A stretch of 64,000 bases of DNA from Ktedonobacterales bacterium. Lineage in GTDB: Bacteria > Chloroflexota > Ktedonobacteria > Ktedonobacterales > DATBGS01. The position numbers and the translations under genes were made by a program. Each line of letters starts with the position of its first letter. The stretch's first letter is position 1. Location: NCBI GenBank assembly GCA_036557285.1, contig DATBHW010000018.1, positions 36,840-100,839 of the forward strand, given 5' to 3'. This document shows positions 26,474 to 34,841 of this stretch, in pieces. The notes beneath the pieces were generated by a model. It was given only the letters and a program-made list of their open reading frames with translations. It was not told where the DNA came from and did no database searches.

Positions 26474-27157
26474 ATGACATTCCCGCTCTATAGCGTCTAT
26501 TTACTCCCGCCAACTGGCCTGGCTGCCAGCATTGATAGTTTGCGCGAGGAACTGGAGCAGCGTTATAATTGCCATGCAGCGCGCAGCTTCATGGTCCATT
26601 GCACGCTCAAAGGATTCTTCCGCCTGGACCCCGCGAAGACCGAAGAAGAACTTCAGCAGGCGCTCGACCCGCTGATCTCGCCTTGCCCGGCCTTTCAGAT
26701 TCAGCCCAACGAGGTCACGCATCTGCTCGATTCGGTTATCATAGACCTCGCCTCGCTGCGCAACCCGCGCCTGCAAGACCTGCGTAACACCATCTATCAT
26801 CACCTTGACCCCGACTTTGTGCATCCAGAATGCCCATTCACGCCCGATGAGCGCAAATATGGTTTCGCCGCGCATATTACCCTGGCGCTCAAAGACCTGG
26901 CCTTCGCCGACATCAGCGAAGCCGTAGACTATGCCCGCCAGCGGGCCAGCGAGCTAGGGCTGCTGCGCTCCTTCACCGCCCGCACCATCATCCTCTATCG
27001 CTTCACTACCGACGCAGCCACCTGGGAAGATCGCCACCGCTGGTGGGACAGCCTGCGCTACGAACCGCTTCAGACCTGGCGTTTGCGCGGCGGCTGCCTG
27101 CCGCAAATCTTGCGTCGCACCCGCCAGCGCGGAAATATGCACGTTCACTACGCCTGA
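26474..27157 (+). CDS. 2H phosphoesterase (2'-5' RNA ligase-like) protein
   Basis: A 227-residue protein with the two HxTx motifs of the 2H phosphoesterase superfamily: VHCTLKGFF near residue 45 and AHITLALKD near 136. Family members act on 2',3'-cyclic or 2'-5' phosphodiesters or on cyclic phosphates of metabolites. Between hyuA and lysE its role may be tied to a phosphorylated substrate of the pathway, or it may simply be co-transcribed. AAAGGT stands before the ATG at 26474. It is 33 bases after hyuA. Confidence 0.8.
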   Translation: MTFPLYSVYLLPPTGLAASIDSLREELEQRYNCHAARSFMVHCTLKGFFRLDPAKTEEELQQALDPLISPCPAFQIQPNEVTHLLDSVIIDLASLRNPRLQDLRNTIYHHLDPDFVHPECPFTPDERKYGFAAHITLALKDLAFADISEAVDYARQRASELGLLRSFTARTIILYRFTTDAATWEDRHRWWDSLRYEPLQTWRLRGGCLPQILRRTRQRGNMHVHYA

Positions 27158-27184
27158 GCATACACTGTTTTTGAGGAGAGAATC

Positions 27185-27820
27185 ATGCCCGCCTGGTCAA
27201 CTATCGCGCTCTTTCTCGCGGCGGCGTTGGGCCTGTTACTCATCCCTGGCCCCGCCGTCCTCTATATCGTCACCCGCAGCGCGTCTCAGGGGAGGCGAGC
27301 AGGGCTGGCCTCCGTCGGTGGCATTGAACTGGCGGGCTTCACACACGCCCTGGCCGCTGGCCTGGGGCTTTCGGCGCTGCTCCTGACCTCGGCCCTCGCG
27401 TTTAGTCTGGTGAAATACCTCGGCGCTGCCTACCTGATCTATCTTGGCGTGCGCACCATCCTGACGCGCGATGAAAGCCAGAGCGCAGCGACGCCAGCCC
27501 CCAGGAGCCTCTCGCGGCTGTTTGCCCAGGGCTTTCTGGTGAACCTGCTGAACCCCAAAACGGCGCTCTTTTTTTACGCCTTCCTGCCCCAATTTGTCGA
27601 TCCCGCCAGAGGGCCAGTCGTCGGACAAACACTCTTCTTCGGCGCGCTGTTCATCATGCTGGCCTCTTGCACCGACAGCCTCTATGCCCTGCTTAGTTCG
27701 ACGATAGGCTATCGGCTCATCAAGCAGGCGCGCTTTCAGCCTATTCGCCGCTATGTCACTGGAGGCATCTATATCGCGCTTGGCGTGACCGCAGCCTTCG
27801 CCGGGTCGGAGAAGAGATGA
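27185..27820 (+). CDS. LysE/RhtB-family amino-acid exporter
   Basis: A 211-residue membrane protein with five to six helices. The N-terminal segment LLLIPGPAVLYIVTRSASQGRRAGLASVGG is the RhtB/LysE signature, and LVNLLNPKTALFFYAFLPQFVDP is the second conserved loop. It would export an amino acid or derivative from the cytosol. GAGGAG is seven bases before the ATG. Placed between the hyu genes it likely relieves accumulation of the amino acid released from hydantoin or oxoproline. Confidence 0.92.
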   Translation: MPAWSTIALFLAAALGLLLIPGPAVLYIVTRSASQGRRAGLASVGGIELAGFTHALAAGLGLSALLLTSALAFSLVKYLGAAYLIYLGVRTILTRDESQSAATPAPRSLSRLFAQGFLVNLLNPKTALFFYAFLPQFVDPARGPVVGQTLFFGALFIMLASCTDSLYALLSSTIGYRLIKQARFQPIRRYVTGGIYIALGVTAAFAGSEKR

Positions 27821-27841
27821 AGACAGACAAGGGAGATGACT

Positions 27842-29692
27842 ATGAGCAAAGCTCTGGACCAGCCAGCAGCAGCGAGCGTGATCTCTGGCGTAGACCCCAT
27901 CATCCTGCAAATTGTCGAAGGCACGCTTGGCTCCGTCGAGGCAGAAGTCGAGGCAGCCATTGAGCGCACCTCGCGCTCGCCGATGATCCGCGACCAACAT
28001 GATTACCGTGCCGGTATCCATGATCGCCACTGCCGCAAGCTCACGGGCCGCTCCTACTCCGCGATGGTCAATCCCATCGTGCGCGACTTCCCCCTGGAGA
28101 CGATGGAGCCTGGCGATGTCTTCTTTCATAACGATGTCTATCTCTCTGAGGGCAGCGTCGGACACCTGCCCGACCTGACCGTCACCGTACCTGTCTTCTT
28201 CGAGGGCGAAGTCGTCGCCTTCGTGCAGGCGTTTGGGCATCACGACGACATCGGCGGCATGGTCCCTGGCAGTATGCCCGCGCACGCCACCAGCATCTTT
28301 CAAGAGGGGCTGATGGTCCCACCCATCCGGCTCTATAAAGCGGGCGTCCTGAACGAAGACGCCTATAAGATCATCTTCCGCAACACGCGCATCCCCGACA
28401 GCCTGGCAGGCGATATTGACGGCGAAGTGGCCGCCTGCCGTATGGGCGCTGAACGTATTACTGATCTCCTTGCGCGCTATGGCCGGGCCACCACCGAAGC
28501 CTGTTTCGAGGCGCTTATCCGGCGCTGCGCCGACACCTTCCGCAGCGAGATTCTGCCCAAAATCCCCGACGGCTCCTACACCTGGGAAGACTATATCGAG
28601 CATGATGGCGTCGAACCGCCCCGGCTGCATACCATTCGCCTGACCATGACCAAAACGCCCGAAAAGATCATCCTCGACTTCAACGGAACCAGCCCTCAGA
28701 CCAGAGGCCCGATCAACTGGCCCGGCAACTACGCCGATGGGCGTTTCCTCAAGAAGTGGATCGCGGCGGTCCTGCGCAACCTGGCCGATAGTCCCGAACG
28801 CGCCGCCGAACTGGACATCAACGAGGGCATCTGTGATGTACTCGAAGTCGTCTTCCCGCCCGAAGGCACGCTGATGACCCCGAAATTTCCCGCGCCAACC
28901 AACGCGCGCTCATTCACTATCCTGCGCCTGCTGGGCATCTTCGCGGGGACGTTGGCGCTTGCCACTGGGGGCCGCATGCCCGCCGACCAGGAGACCATTC
29001 GCTATTGGGGTGTGCATGGCACAGACGAGCAGGGGCGCTTCTATTTGCTGCGCGAGGTGTTGGGCGGCGGCTCCGGCGGGCGCTTCTACGCCGATGGCAG
29101 CGACGTAATCCATATCGTACCAGACTCCAAGAACCTGCCCGCCGAGTTCTGTGAAACGCGCTTCCCGGTGCTGATCGAAAAGCTGGCGTTGGCCTGCGAT
29201 TCTGGCGGGCCAGGCCAACGACGCGGCGGCCTTGGCTATGAGAAAGATGTGCGCCTGCTCAACGACTCCAAACTGATCAGCACCGCTGACCGCACGATCC
29301 TGAGTTGCTATGGCGTCGCGGGCGGCATGGCAGGCGGCACGTACAAAACCATCATCAACCCCGGCGCGCCCGACGAGCGCAAACTCCCTGGCCTGGTGGA
29401 CGATGAGCCGCTCAAGAAAGGCGACCTTATCCGGCTCATCACTACGGGCGGCGGCGGCTGGGGCGACCCGCTGGAGCGCGAACCAGCACTCGTCCGGCTG
29501 GATGTCATACGCGGGCTTGTCTCACATAAGACAGCCGAACACGACTACGGCGTATTGCTGGGTCCACCAGAGCAGGGCTATCCACTGCTGGAAGCCGAAA
29601 CCGCCGCGCAGCGCGAGCGATTGCGCCAGACGCGCGCCCAGCGCCCCTTCATTGATCGCGGCCCTGGCTACGAGCTACTCAAGCGGGCGTAG
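27842..29692 (+). CDS. hyuB: hydantoinase/oxoprolinase subunit B
   Basis: A 616-residue HyuB-type subunit. Recognisable blocks are SPMIRDQHDYRAGIHD near the N terminus, DVFFHNDVYLSEGSVGHLPD, FVQAFGHHDDIGGMVPGSMP with metal-binding His/Asp candidates, GGGSGGRFYADG, and the C-terminal TTGGGGWGDPLER. It pairs with HyuA to open the hydantoin or oxoproline ring. The start at 27842 has GGGAG at proper distance; an ATG six bases earlier is less well placed. It closes the operon 21 bases after lysE. Confidence 0.93.
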   Translation: MSKALDQPAAASVISGVDPIILQIVEGTLGSVEAEVEAAIERTSRSPMIRDQHDYRAGIHDRHCRKLTGRSYSAMVNPIVRDFPLETMEPGDVFFHNDVYLSEGSVGHLPDLTVTVPVFFEGEVVAFVQAFGHHDDIGGMVPGSMPAHATSIFQEGLMVPPIRLYKAGVLNEDAYKIIFRNTRIPDSLAGDIDGEVAACRMGAERITDLLARYGRATTEACFEALIRRCADTFRSEILPKIPDGSYTWEDYIEHDGVEPPRLHTIRLTMTKTPEKIILDFNGTSPQTRGPINWPGNYADGRFLKKWIAAVLRNLADSPERAAELDINEGICDVLEVVFPPEGTLMTPKFPAPTNARSFTILRLLGIFAGTLALATGGRMPADQETIRYWGVHGTDEQGRFYLLREVLGGGSGGRFYADGSDVIHIVPDSKNLPAEFCETRFPVLIEKLALACDSGGPGQRRGGLGYEKDVRLLNDSKLISTADRTILSCYGVAGGMAGGTYKTIINPGAPDERKLPGLVDDEPLKKGDLIRLITTGGGGWGDPLEREPALVRLDVIRGLVSHKTAEHDYGVLLGPPEQGYPLLEAETAAQRERLRQTRAQRPFIDRGPGYELLKRA

Positions 29693-29905
29693 CCTGTGTT
29701 ATACTTCAGCCTATCCCACACCATAATTGGGGAGCGGATTGTACAGGCGCGATGGATCAGGGCTTCAAAGCCTGGCTGGACCTGTGCAAAGATGAGGGGC
29801 TGGCCTGCCAGCCCCGAGAACCTGAAGCAACTACGCGCCCGCCTGGGACTGATCAAATAATGACGTGCGAACGCTGGCACTCATAAAAGTGTGAGGGAAG
29901 AGAAC

Positions 29906-31258
29906 GTGGCGACCGTACAAACAGCAAAACGCTTGAGTGGGCTTCAAGCCATTGTCGCCATTTTCAAGCGCCTCATGCCTGCCAGCGGCGCGCTGCGTGA
30001 TATTCCCCCGCTCGATGGCTTGCGGGCGCTGGCAGTCCTGCTAGTCATCTGGCATCATTTCTATCAGGCTGGCGCGCAGAACGGCCTGGACGTGGGGCCA
30101 GCCGCGCTGAACGCTGTAGCCGGTCTAGCCTTTTGTGGCGTCTTCCTCTTCTTCATCCTGTCAGGTTTCCTCCTCTTTTTGCCCTATGCCCGCACGCTGC
30201 TCGCCGAACAGCCCTGGCCCTCGGCGCGCAAGTTCTACTTACGCCGGGCGCTGCGCATTCTTCCCGCTTACTACACTGCGCTGGCTGCTGGGGTTCTCAT
30301 CTATGTTGGTTTCCTGCGCTCAGGCGAACGCGCCTCGCTCTTTCTAGCGCCATTGCTGCTCTTTGATATGCGCTCGGACTCTTTCAGCGCCATCACTCAG
30401 ATCAACGCGCCCTTCTGGACACTGGCCGTCGAATGGCAGTTCTATCTGCTCCTGCCCTGGCTTGCCCTGGCTTTGGCAAAGCTGGCTGGCGCGCGAGCCA
30501 GCCGTCGGTTCTTCCTGCGCCTGGCCCTTGGGCTGGTCGGTCTGGTGATCCTGGGGCTTGCTATCCGTGTGGCAGCCGCCATCATCCATTACGACTGGGG
30601 AGAAGTTGACCCGATCAACGCGCCGGGCCTCATCGGATTCGCCATGAAACTCCTCTATGGTATAAAGGGGAAATACCTGGAGCTTTTTGCGCTGGGCATG
30701 GGGACCAGCGTGTTCTATGTGTGGGCGGTGGAACGTGGCAACCTCTCCATTCGGCGCGGAGCGGCGCTGGGCTGGCTGGCAACCGGCACAGCAGTCGCTG
30801 GCCTGACCGGGTGTGTCTTCTGGGCTGTTGCCGTTCGTCGGACGCCCTTCCAACTGAATATCTCCAGGAATTGGATATTTGTAGCGCCTGGAGGCGAACT
30901 ATGGACCATCCTGGGCGAATGGACCCTGGGCCTCTGTTTTGCCTTCCTGCTGCTGGGCGTTCTAGTGGGCCAGCCGATCCTGCGGCGCATCTTCTCGATG
31001 ACGGGTCTGCGGTTCATCGGCATCATCAGCTACAGCCTCTATCTCTGGCACTATCCCATCTTAACGTTCCTCGCCCAGGGGTATTCTGCCTCGCTGCCAC
31101 ATGCCTACCTCTCCTTTACGATTGCTGGCCTTGTGCTGATCTTCCCCGTTGCCAGCGCCTCATTCTACCTGATCGAGCGGCCATTCATCCGCTTGCGGCG
31201 GGCCGCGCATTCGCGCGCCGAGCAAGAATCCGCCCTATCGGCCAGGGCAGCGTCGTAA
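29906..31258 (+). CDS. acyltransferase 3 family (OafA/YrhL-like) membrane protein
   Basis: A 450-residue protein with about ten helices. IPPLDGLRALAVLLVIWHHFYQAG near residue 35 contains the conserved catalytic His of the acyltransferase-3 family, and FWTLAVEWQFYLLLPWLAL follows. The end is SYSLYLWHYPI and a Leu-rich last helix. Such proteins O-acylate surface glycans or lipids. The start is taken as GTG at 29906 because GAGGGAAG precedes it; a GTG at 29891 lacks a ribosome site. Confidence 0.88.
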   Translation: MATVQTAKRLSGLQAIVAIFKRLMPASGALRDIPPLDGLRALAVLLVIWHHFYQAGAQNGLDVGPAALNAVAGLAFCGVFLFFILSGFLLFLPYARTLLAEQPWPSARKFYLRRALRILPAYYTALAAGVLIYVGFLRSGERASLFLAPLLLFDMRSDSFSAITQINAPFWTLAVEWQFYLLLPWLALALAKLAGARASRRFFLRLALGLVGLVILGLAIRVAAAIIHYDWGEVDPINAPGLIGFAMKLLYGIKGKYLELFALGMGTSVFYVWAVERGNLSIRRGAALGWLATGTAVAGLTGCVFWAVAVRRTPFQLNISRNWIFVAPGGELWTILGEWTLGLCFAFLLLGVLVGQPILRRIFSMTGLRFIGIISYSLYLWHYPILTFLAQGYSASLPHAYLSFTIAGLVLIFPVASASFYLIERPFIRLRRAAHSRAEQESALSARAAS

Positions 31259-31377
31259 GCCGCAGCTCTCCACGAAGCTGCCTCTTGCATCGGCCAGCAG
31301 AGCGAGGTACACTTGGGGAAAGGGGCGCAGAGCAACCGAGACGCTAGCGCCTGGCTTGAGTGGAGACGAGGCAGACT

Positions 31378-31617
31378 ATGAGTATCGAGGCGCTCACCGC
31401 GCTTATTCAGCGCGCCAGCGACGACGCGGACTTTCGCCGCCAGCTTCAGTTTGACCCGCGCCAGGCATTCCAGGGCGTGGACCTGACGGCTGCTGAGTTC
31501 AACGCGCTCAAGAGCGGCGCAGCGGCCAAACTGCGCGAATTGGGGCTGGACGAGGGGCTGAGCAAACAGGGCGCGCGGATTCGTCTCAGCCCAACCTTGC
31601 GCTGGCCGCTCTCGTAA
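31378..31617 (+). CDS. second small NHLP/Os1348-like peptide with C-terminal Trp
   Basis: A 79-residue, cysteine-free peptide. Its middle (ADFRRQLQFDPRQAFQGVDL, then TAAEFNALKSG) follows the same pattern as the leader of the ComX-like peptide at 12188 (FK..L..NP..AF....L..EE..AIK). It ends in TLRWPLS with a Trp four residues from the end. No modifying enzyme or transporter is adjacent; the next genes encode an unknown 105-residue protein and a cupin. It may be an orphan signal or RiPP precursor, or a stand-alone helical protein of the clan. GAGG stands nine bases before the ATG. Confidence 0.55.
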   Translation: MSIEALTALIQRASDDADFRRQLQFDPRQAFQGVDLTAAEFNALKSGAAAKLRELGLDEGLSKQGARIRLSPTLRWPLS

Positions 31618-31653
31618 AACAGAGGAAGCATCAATCAAGCCGTTGGGGAAGCG

Positions 31654-31971
31654 ATGATACGATTTGAGGACTGGAGCGGCCTGCATGGTGGCAACGCTCG
31701 CATCGGCCTGCAACGCAGCGAGCGGGTAATAAAGGTATATGCCGACAACGAAGCCGAGCTTGCCGAATGGGGACGGCTGCACGGCCTAAAAACGGAATGG
31801 ATGGACCGCCGCCGCCCTGACCAACCGCATTATGACCTCTTTCGCAGGAGCTTGCAGCTCGTGCCACCGACCATCTACGTTCTCACCTCTGCTGAGGTCA
31901 AAGAGCGCATTCGCGCCGAGCGCCTGGCCCGGCTCGGCCAGCCTCTACCGAAGCGAACCAGGCGAAGATAA
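31654..31971 (+). CDS. hypothetical protein
   Basis: A 105-residue protein not assigned to a family. It contains a YADNEAELAEWGRLHGL helix and a basic C terminus (RLARLGQPLPKRTRRR). It has no helices for membranes and no cysteines. GGGGAAG stands before the ATG. It lies 36 bases after the small peptide and 18 before the cupin, so the three are probably one transcript. Confidence 0.6.
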   Translation: MIRFEDWSGLHGGNARIGLQRSERVIKVYADNEAELAEWGRLHGLKTEWMDRRRPDQPHYDLFRRSLQLVPPTIYVLTSAEVKERIRAERLARLGQPLPKRTRRR

Positions 31972-31989
31972 TGACGTTGGAGGACTCGC

Positions 31990-32346
31990 GTGTCTGGATT
32001 CCATCACCGTAAGCTGCCCGATTACTCAACATTTCTCTCAGGCCATACACCCCCAAACGAGGTCGGCTTTCAGTCCGAGCGGTTACAAATCTGGTATAAC
32101 AACACCACTGAGGGATGGGCCGATCCTGCGCCGCATGCCCATCAACACAGCGACGAGTGCTTCATTGTGCTGCGCGGCGACATTGTGGTTGAGGTAGAGG
32201 GCGAGCGCTTCACTATTGGCCCCCGCGAGTTTTGCTGCTTTCCCCAGGGCGTCTATCACTCCGTCGTCGAGGTTCATCCACCTGTAGAGAGCCTGATGAT
32301 TCGCGCGCCCTCAATCAACGATAAGCTGTATCGAGAGCGCCGCTAG
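31990..32346 (+). CDS. cupin-domain protein
   Basis: A 118-residue single-domain cupin. Motif 1 reads HAHQHSDECFIVLRGD, with two His and one Glu for a metal. Motif 2 is PREFCCFPQGVYHSV with the last His. Small cupins of this kind are isomerases, dioxygenases or binding proteins; the substrate is unknown. It starts with GTG at 31990, supported by GGAGG. The 3' end overlaps the convergent Hsp20 gene by four bases. Confidence 0.88.
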   Translation: MSGFHHRKLPDYSTFLSGHTPPNEVGFQSERLQIWYNNTTEGWADPAPHAHQHSDECFIVLRGDIVVEVEGERFTIGPREFCCFPQGVYHSVVEVHPPVESLMIRAPSINDKLYRERR

Positions 32347-32810
32347 CTCTCAGCCGCTTCCTGCTCTCCAACTTCCACCACCAGCCGACGCGAGGGTGGC
32401 GCAGGCGCTTTGGGAACCGTCACCGTCAGCACCCCATGTTCCAGGACAGCGCGCGCGCCCTCGATGTCACCCACCCCTGGCAGCGCCACCGAGCGAAAAA
32501 AACGCTCCACCGTTCGCTCCAGCTTCGTGCAGCCTTCGATGCGGGTATGGCGAGTATGCGTCACCTCCGACTTGATCGAAACCTGATTGCTGCGCACCGT
32601 CACTTCCACCTGATCTGGCTCTGTGTCTGGTAAGCCCGTCTTCACCAGATAGTTCCGGTCCGTTTGATACAGCGTTGTCGAGGTCAGCGGATCACCATCT
32701 TCAGTGATCGTCTCCAGTGGTTGGGCAAACGTCTCATCCAGCAATTTCTCAATCGCCTGGCGCAGCGTTGTCAGCGTCTCGCCTGGCTGCCAGCGAATCA
32801 TCGTTTCCAT
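32343..32810 (-). CDS. Hsp20 / alpha-crystallin small heat-shock protein
   Basis: A 155-residue chaperone with an alpha-crystallin domain. The N-terminal arm (residues 1-45) is followed by TDRNYLVKTGLPDTEPDQVEVTVRSNQVSI and the end-of-domain motif GARAVLEHGVLTVTVPK (A.L.nGVL). The C-terminal arm has the expected short extension. It would hold unfolding proteins in the cytosol. GGAGG stands seven bases before the ATG at 32810. Confidence 0.92.
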   Translation of the reverse strand: METMIRWQPGETLTTLRQAIEKLLDETFAQPLETITEDGDPLTSTTLYQTDRNYLVKTGLPDTEPDQVEVTVRSNQVSIKSEVTHTRHTRIEGCTKLERTVERFFRSVALPGVGDIEGARAVLEHGVLTVTVPKAPAPPSRRLVVEVGEQEAAES

Positions 32811-32887
32811 ACATGCCCTCCTTTCGCACCAGCGCCCGGCCCACCACCCAGCATAGGCAGTGTAAGACTGTCTTTGAGAAACATATA

Positions 32888-32903
32888 TGCAAGAGATATG
32901 CCA
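32888..32903 (-). promoter_or_regulatory. sigma-54-like -24/-12 sequence upstream of hsp20
   Basis: On the reverse strand TGGCAT and TTGCA are separated by five bases, which fits the -24 GG / -12 GC spacing of sigma-54 promoters. It lies about 80 bases upstream of the hsp20 ATG. Chance occurrence is possible, and I cannot say whether this organism has RpoN. Confidence 0.3.
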
Positions 32904-33078
32904 GGAAGAAATTGGGCGGCGCGCTGGCATTCTGGTTGATGGCTCAGGTATGATGGTGTAGGTATCCTTACATATCGCCCGCTTTGTCCTCGATCACGCG
33001 CCCTGCCTGGTATTATTGCTGCGGCCACGAGCTTCAGAAAATCATTACGAGAATTATCATGAAGAGGGGGATGAGATT

Positions 33079-34713
33079 ATGGACCTTACCGCGCCTATCG
33101 CGCACGTCACCGTCTTTCCAGACCGGGCGCTCATCCAGCGCCGGGGCAGCGCCCCACTGGAGGCTGGCGCGCATTCGCTTGTCATCGGTGGCCTGCCGGA
33201 AGAACTGGACCGCGACTCTGTGCGCGCCAGCGGCAGCGGGCCAAAGGGCGCGCGCATCGAACGCCTGGATGTCGCGCCCCAATATCACGCCGTCGCCCCC
33301 GAAGCGGAACTTCGCGCGCTTCAGCAGGAAATAGAAGACCTGCAATACCAGCTTCAACTGCTGACGGCGCGGCAGCAGGCGCTCTCCAACCAGCAGGCGT
33401 GGCTGACCAAACTGGGCGAACAGTCGGCCACAGACATGGCGCGCGGCCTGGCTTTCAACCGGCTTCGGCCCGAAGACTGCGGCGCGTTCTTTACCTTCAC
33501 CACCGATCAGGCGCGCAGCTTGAATGAAGCGAAGCTCGATCTGGACAGGCAGCATAAACAGCTTGAGCGCGAACTTCAGGCCAAACAGCGCGCGCTGGCC
33601 CAGTTGAACGGCTGGCGCGGCGCTGATCGCGTGGCTGCCACCGTCGAGGTGACGCTGCCCGAACCCGGAACCTTCACCCTCGAACTTAGCTACGTCCTAC
33701 CTGGCGCGTCGTGGACGCCACAGTATGACGTGCGTGTAGACGCCGAACAGCGGCAAGTGACGCTCACCTATCAGGGGCTGGTCAGCCAGGCCACCGGGGA
33801 GGACTGGCAGCAGGTGGCGCTAACCCTTTCCACAGCGCGCCCCAGCCAGGTGACGCGCGTGCCAGAATTGGAACCCTGGTATCTGCATGTCCTGACACCG
33901 CGAGTCTATCCCGCCGCCAAACCGAGGAGAGCCGCATTCGGAGGTTCAGCGCCGCTGCCTCTGTCTGCCCCGGCTGCCGGAAAGCAAGCTGGCGACTATT
34001 CTATGGATATTGCTCTCATGTCGGAGGCGCAGCCAGAAGAAATACTCGTTGCTGAGTCGGTGGAGATTGCCACCACCACAGTCGAGCAGACGGGAGGCGC
34101 GCTGCTCTTCCACGCCGGACACTCCGCCGATGTTCCCTCAGACGGGCAGCCACACACCATCGCTATCGCCCGCGACGACCTGCCCTGCGCGTTTGACTAT
34201 GTGACAGCCCCGGTCATTGATCCCGTAGCTCATCTGCGCGCCACCATCACCAACAGCGCCCAGCGCGTCCTGCTGCCGGGCCGCGCCCACATCTTTCATG
34301 GTGAAGCGTACCTGGGCGTTACTAGCATCGAAAAGATCGCGCCCAACGAAGAGTTCAAGCTGTTTGTTGGCATAGATGACAACATCCGCGTGAAACGCGA
34401 CCTGGAAGAAAAGGAAGTGGACAAAGGGACGCTCTTGCAGACCAACCTGCGCCGCATCACCTATACCTACCGCATGAAGGTGCGTAACTACCGGCCAACG
34501 CCCGAACGCATCACCCTGCGTGACCGTCTGCCGGTGGCCCAACACGAGCGCATCAAGGTGCGGATGCTGGAGATTCGCCCCCAACCTGACGAGCGCACGA
34601 AACTGGACGTGTTGAAGTGGGAGTTTACACTGCCCCCGGAGGAAGAACGTGTCTTTGACGTGCGCTTCAGTGTAGAATATCCTAGAGACCTGACTATCAC
34701 CGGCCTGCCCTAA
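33079..34713 (+). CDS. MuiA family (mucoidy inhibitor A) protein, DUF4139
   Basis: A 544-residue protein. The N-terminal DUF4140 part (VTVFPDRALIQRRGSAPLEAG) is followed by a coiled coil at about 80-185 and the DUF4139 domain from about 205 (LSYVLPGASWTPQYDVRVD, then GLVSQATGEDW..V.L.LSTARP). The C terminus is FDVRFSVEYPRDLTITGLP. No signal peptide or helix is seen. The family's molecular role is not known; the name comes from suppression of mucoid growth. GGGGATGAG precedes the ATG chosen. Confidence 0.85.
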   Translation: MDLTAPIAHVTVFPDRALIQRRGSAPLEAGAHSLVIGGLPEELDRDSVRASGSGPKGARIERLDVAPQYHAVAPEAELRALQQEIEDLQYQLQLLTARQQALSNQQAWLTKLGEQSATDMARGLAFNRLRPEDCGAFFTFTTDQARSLNEAKLDLDRQHKQLERELQAKQRALAQLNGWRGADRVAATVEVTLPEPGTFTLELSYVLPGASWTPQYDVRVDAEQRQVTLTYQGLVSQATGEDWQQVALTLSTARPSQVTRVPELEPWYLHVLTPRVYPAAKPRRAAFGGSAPLPLSAPAAGKQAGDYSMDIALMSEAQPEEILVAESVEIATTTVEQTGGALLFHAGHSADVPSDGQPHTIAIARDDLPCAFDYVTAPVIDPVAHLRATITNSAQRVLLPGRAHIFHGEAYLGVTSIEKIAPNEEFKLFVGIDDNIRVKRDLEEKEVDKGTLLQTNLRRITYTYRMKVRNYRPTPERITLRDRLPVAQHERIKVRMLEIRPQPDERTKLDVLKWEFTLPPEEERVFDVRFSVEYPRDLTITGLP

Positions 34714-34717
34714 GAAT

Positions 34718-34808
34718 GCCTCACACAACCGACGGGTGGCCCCACCCCTGCCGCCTGGAAGGACGGCGCTCCAACCCCGCCCCTGCTCGTGCGGAGGTTG
34801 TGTGAGGC
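34718..34808. repeat. 13-bp perfect inverted repeat with long GC-rich loop
   Basis: GCCTCACACAACC (34718-34730) and its exact complement (34796-34808) enclose 65 bases rich in CCCC runs. It lies between the MuiA-like stop and the FAH start, and could be a terminator for the first or a small structured element. Confidence 0.5.
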
Positions 34809-34841
34809 GCCCTAAGCAGGCTGGTGAACAGAGGAGCATGT

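Noticed and set aside
27236..28630. 464-codon reverse open frame across lysE and hyuB
   Set aside because: Covers two clear forward genes and has no recognisable domain.
29752..29886. 44-codon ORF between hyuB and the acyltransferase; another frame ends PENLKQLRARLGLIK
   Set aside because: No ribosome site or start in the second frame and no family match; could be a relic but cannot be supported.
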